Source: Cryptoclostridium sp036644995
GTDB lineage: Bacteria > Bacillota > Dehalobacteriia > UBA7702
NCBI GenBank assembly: GCA_036644995.1
Contig: JAVXOZ010000005.1
Span: 44,423 to 108,422, forward strand
Reading direction: 5' to 3'
DNA: 64,000 nt
A model generated the notes under the pieces. It did not search any database, had not been told where the DNA came from, and saw nothing but the letters and a program-made list of their open reading frames with translations. Below are positions 61,701-64,000 of the stretch, piece after piece. The translations under genes and the position numbers were made by a program. The number at the start of each line of letters is the position of its first letter. The first letter of the stretch is position 1.

Positions 61701-62826
61701 TTTGAGTGCCCAAGGTACGCTTTGCATAAACAAATTTATCAAAGGGCCAACGGGGCATTTTAATAACCACATAATCTATGCTGGGTTCAAAAGCCGCATA
61801 GGTTTTTTTGGTAATTTCGTTTTGAATTTCATCTAAATTATAACCGATAGCAATTAAAGCTGCGGTTTTGGCGATGGGATAGCCTGTTGCCTTACTTGCC
61901 AAAGCAGAGGAACGGGAAACACGGGGGTTAACTTCTATAACTGCATATTCAAAAGAATCGGGATTTAAAGCAAATTGACAATTACAGCCGCCGTTTACCT
62001 TTAAGGCATTTACTATGTTCAGGGCGGCACTCCTTAACATTTGGTACTCTTTATCGGACAGCGTTACCGCAGGAGCAATAACTATGCTGTCCCCGGTGTG
62101 TACCCCAACGGGGTCTACATTTTCCATGCTGCAAATGGTAACGGAGTTGCCTGCACCATCTCGCATTACTTCAAATTCAATTTCTTTCCAACCAGCCACG
62201 GATCTTTCCACCAAAATTTGGTGAATTGGCGATGTACGTAAACCGTTTTCGGAAATTTCCCGCAACTGTTCTTCGTTATCTGCCATGCCACCGCCGCTGC
62301 CACCCAAGGTAAAGGCAGGACGCACAATCACAGGGTAGCCAATTTCATCGGCAAATTTAATACCCGATTCAATATCATGCACCACCAAAGAGGGAATGGT
62401 GGGTTCCTTAATTTCTTCCATCACATCTTTAAAACTTTGGCGATCCTCGGCTTTATCAATGGTATCTAAGCTGGCACCGAGAAGCTCCACGCCTTCTTTT
62501 TCAAAAAAGCCTTCTTTTGCCAACTGCATTCCCAAGGTTAAACCACTTTGACCACCCAAAGTAGATAAAAAACCTTGGGGTTTTTCAATGCGGATAATTC
62601 TTTTTACAACTTCGGTGGTGAGGGGTTCAATATAAATTTTATCGGCAATTACATTATCCGTCATGATTGTAGCAGGGTTAGGATTGATAAGTACAACTTC
62701 CAAACCTTTTTCTTTTAAGGCTCGGCAAGCTTGGGTTCCTGCATAGTCAAATTCTGCTGCTTGACCAATAACAATGGGGCCTGAACCGATTACCAATACT
62801 TTATGTATATTTTTATTTTGTGGCAT
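58786..62826 (-). CDS. carB: Carbamoyl-phosphate synthase large chain fused to diaminopimelate epimerase
   Basis: About 1346 aa. Residues 1-1068 are a complete CarB: N-terminal ATP-grasp half (VLVIGSGPIVIGQAAEFDYA), second half (VVVFGSGPIRIGQGIEFDYA) and the MGS-like allosteric domain (FKLYATGGTAKAIFDEGMDV). With only a short linker (DINQLREEKQ), residues ~1069-1346 are a whole DapF: LPFVKMRGCNNDYIFFDCF, first catalytic Cys in YICGNALRCVAKY, second in ETWSCGSGACAAAV, plus RVNTEFVTV and WERGTGETW. Both epimerase cysteines are kept. One uninterrupted frame, start ATG at 62826 (GGAGG upstream, overlapping carA). It would join pyrimidine/arginine precursor synthesis with LL- to meso-DAP conversion. 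Confidence 0.93.
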   Translation of the reverse strand: MPQNKNIHKVLVIGSGPIVIGQAAEFDYAGTQACRALKEKGLEVVLINPNPATIMTDNVIADKIYIEPLTTEVVKRIIRIEKPQGFLSTLGGQSGLTLGMQLAKEGFFEKEGVELLGASLDTIDKAEDRQSFKDVMEEIKEPTIPSLVVHDIESGIKFADEIGYPVIVRPAFTLGGSGGGMADNEEQLREISENGLRTSPIHQILVERSVAGWKEIEFEVMRDGAGNSVTICSMENVDPVGVHTGDSIVIAPAVTLSDKEYQMLRSAALNIVNALKVNGGCNCQFALNPDSFEYAVIEVNPRVSRSSALASKATGYPIAKTAALIAIGYNLDEIQNEITKKTYAAFEPSIDYVVIKMPRWPFDKFVYAKRTLGTQMKATGEVMSIAPSFEQALMKAVRGAEIGLSSMRMKKMMEMGDEELHEKATIATDERLFAIYECIRRGVSIEEIHEWNMMDIWFLAKIRNIHEMEQVLETETLDDELYLDAKKMGFLDKDIEKLSGQKIANPRFASYKMVDTCAGEFAAETPYFYSTFDEENEAKEFIEHHDSGKKRVVVFGSGPIRIGQGIEFDYASVHCVWTLKEAGYEVIMVNNNPETVSTDFNTADRLYFEALTTEDCFHILETEKPFGVVVAFGGQTAIKLTKSLQEAGVNILGTQADSIDIAEDRERFDAILEKYDLKRPKGETVTNTQEALAAAEKLNYPVLLRPSYVLGGQNMIIAFNDEDIKEYMGIILEQGIENPVLIDAYLMGIEVEVDVICDGEDILVPGIMEHIERAGVHSGDSIAAYPSFNINGPLIEKLIASSKKIAMGLQTRGLLNIQYVIYGNEIYVIEANPRSSRTVPYISKVTGLPVVDIATRAMLGEKIKTMGYGTGLYRSVPYFAVKVPVFSFEKLADLDTQLGPEMKSTGEVLGIGRTLQEALFKGLVAAGYHMDKEGGVFITVKNSDKGDMVAVARKFYNSGFKLYATGGTAKAIFDEGMDVTTVSKIQEGPGLLELLESGKITYVISTSKKGRLPARDSVKIRRKAVERAIPCLTSMDTADALIDSLNSRYSQETMELVDINQLREEKQKLPFVKMRGCNNDYIFFDCFEHKIAEAASSIAVTLSNRHTGIGSDGLILMEHSSIADAKMVMYNADGTNGYICGNALRCVAKYLYENGIVRKEDMTIETGSGIRKAKLYPRSGEVSSVTVDMGAAILTPSMIPVMLDGENVINRPQKIAGDTYNITCVSMGNPHCVVFAYNIQSLDLEKIGPLFEKDPIFPQRVNTEFVTVLGQNTLRMRVWERGTGETWSCGSGACAAAVAAVLNGYCDKDSDITVKLKGGDLVIRYTDQGVFMTGDAKTDFSGYVEL

Positions 62827-63916
62827 TGGCTGCACCTCCCATTAAATCTATGAAACGCTGAAATAAAAATGCGGTATCCAAAGGTCCCCCCGCAGCTTCG
62901 GGGTGAAACTGCACGGAAAAACAGGGCATACCTTCAAAGGTTAGCCCTTCACAGGTTCCGTCACTTACATTTTCGTAAAGTACTTTTACATGGTGGGGTA
63001 AATCCTGAAAAGAAACAGTGTAACCGTGGTTTTGGCTGGTGATATAAAGCTTGCCATTGGGAATTTCACGCACGGGCTGGTTTTCCCCACGGTGACCGTA
63101 TTTTAGTTTTTCGGTTTTGCAGCCTTGGGCAAGTGCCATAATTTGGTGACCCAAGCATATGCCCATGGTGGGTATTTTTTTATCCATCCATTTTGCCATC
63201 TCTTTAATAACATCGGGGTTAAGCTCGGGGTCCCCGGGGCCATTGGTTACCAAAACCCCATCCACATTTAAAGCGGCTATTTCTTCGGCAGTAACCGTGG
63301 AAGGGAGATGAATTACTTCACAATCACGGGCTACCAATTCACGCTCCATATTATTTTTTGCGCCTAAATCCCAGAGAGCCACTTTATATTTGGGATTTTC
63401 GGGTTTTAAGCCCAAGGATTTTTGGGGAGAAACGGTTTCCACACCGCTTTCAACTTTATAGGCATTTAATTTGGCAAAAAGTGCATCGTTAATTTCAGCT
63501 TTATCCTCTACTATTGCACCATTCATAACACCCTGAACACGTAAACGTCTGGTTAAAGCCCGTGTATCAATATCGTAAAGACCAATGATATTATTGGATT
63601 TTAAAAAGGTGTCAATATCCCCTTCGTTGCGGAAATTAGAAGGAACCTCACACCATTCTCTGACAATATAGCCACGAACTAAAGGTTTTTCACTTTCGCA
63701 ATCTGGGGTTATGACACCGTAGTTTCCAATAAGGGGAAATGTTTGAACAACAATAAGTCCATAATAGCTGGGATCTGTAAGGGTTTCCATATACCCTGTC
63801 ATTGCAGTGGTAAACACCACCTCACCTAAGGTATCACCCCTTGCCCCGAAAGATTTACCGGGGTAAATAGTGCCATCGGCTAAAACAAGGTAACAATTTT
63901 TACTGTTTCGCTTCAT
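62813..63916 (-). CDS. carA: Carbamoyl-phosphate synthase small chain
   Basis: A 367-aa glutaminase subunit. The N-terminal CPSase_sm domain has SFGARGDTLGEVVFTTAMTG and DPSYYGLIVVQTFPLIGNYG; the class I amidotransferase has VTNGPGDPE, nucleophile GICLGHQIMALA and QFHPEAAGGP. Start ATG 63916 with GGAG upstream. Overlaps the carB-dapF start by 14 nt. Upstream 63917-64000 is AT-rich; a TATAAT-like -10 occurs near the window end, so the promoter may lie partly outside. Confidence 0.96.
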   Translation of the reverse strand: MKRNSKNCYLVLADGTIYPGKSFGARGDTLGEVVFTTAMTGYMETLTDPSYYGLIVVQTFPLIGNYGVITPDCESEKPLVRGYIVREWCEVPSNFRNEGDIDTFLKSNNIIGLYDIDTRALTRRLRVQGVMNGAIVEDKAEINDALFAKLNAYKVESGVETVSPQKSLGLKPENPKYKVALWDLGAKNNMERELVARDCEVIHLPSTVTAEEIAALNVDGVLVTNGPGDPELNPDVIKEMAKWMDKKIPTMGICLGHQIMALAQGCKTEKLKYGHRGENQPVREIPNGKLYITSQNHGYTVSFQDLPHHVKVLYENVSDGTCEGLTFEGMPCFSVQFHPEAAGGPLDTAFLFQRFIDLMGGAANATK

Positions 63917-64000
63917 GTATATTCTCCAATCTAAGATATTTAATAAATCTTGATTTTATTACATAATTATCCAATCTACTTATCTATAATATTATACGAG

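Noticed and set aside
61248..61763. 171-aa antisense ORF within carB
   Set aside because: Shadow of the conserved carB frame; composition (Trp/His/Pro-rich) is not protein-like.

Overview
The window is AT-rich chromosomal DNA from what looks like an anaerobic, Gram-positive-type Bacillota (Clostridia grade). The reasons are the min/mre/rod block followed by the radical SAM TIGR03960/TIGR03936 pair and RNase G, an argS-pyrG-fba-fsa-glpX / rpmE-DUF1385-prfA-prmC backbone, a nickel CO dehydrogenase, a two-gene SufC/SufB system, a YhgE/Pip protein and lipoproteins with lipoboxes. No outer-membrane or LPS genes are seen. Family-level placement (perhaps a Peptococcales-like gut anaerobe) is a guess. 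Almost all genes lie on the minus strand.

Layout, left to right. 1-11.5 kb: minus-strand cell-shape and division block read mreC, mreD, mrdA (PBP2), minC, minD, minE, rodA, a degenerate LytM protein (SpoIVFA position), then TIGR03960, TIGR03936 and the start of rng. mreB, radC and spoIVFB, which often sit in such blocks, are absent here; non-coding repeat DNA lies at the two places. 12-16.6 kb: maf, folC, valS. 17.4-20.8 kb: zinc regulon fur/zur, znuA, znuC, znuB and a DUF896 protein with a Cys-Gly/His5 tail. 21.6-27.1 kb: three membrane-protein genes and sstT. 27.9-31.5 kb: cooF-like, cooS and an FAD/NAD oxidoreductase. 32.2 kb: tRNA-Val(CAC), followed by a plus-strand XRE regulator and two small Cys-rich paralogues. 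34.9-39.6 kb: radical SAM, rpmE, DUF1385, prfA, prmC. 40-42 kb: two plus-strand accessory membrane proteins. 42.4-50.7 kb: argS, pyrG, femX-like, alr, fba, fsa, glpX. 51.3-54.4 kb: lysA-like, sufC, sufB on plus. 54.9-58.6 kb: TetR and a divergent YhgE/Pip gene, then a lipoprotein. 58.8-63.9 kb: carA and a carB-dapF fusion.

The most unusual property is outside the genes. Many of the larger intergenic gaps are filled by a short tandem or degenerate repeat array, and each gap has its own unit: about 14, 46, 22, 25, 18, 31, 40, 9-10 or 9 nt. Two gaps also carry a related ~200-nt element bracketed at both ends by copies of a terminator-like hairpin whose sequence is specific to that locus. A 100-N assembly gap sits inside the 9-nt array. 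The same tendency appears in coding DNA as low-complexity expansions in MreC, MreD and PBP2 and a 126-nt duplication in the 40.1-kb gene.

The genes join into a few themes: envelope growth and peptidoglycan precursors (mre/mrd/rod, alr, femX-like, lysA-like, dapF), pyrimidine supply (carAB, pyrG), translation (valS, argS, prfA, prmC, rpmE), zinc homeostasis, Fe-S assembly, and CO oxidation coupled to NAD(P). Coordinates and starts were set by eye from reading frames and ribosome binding sites; no database search was run.
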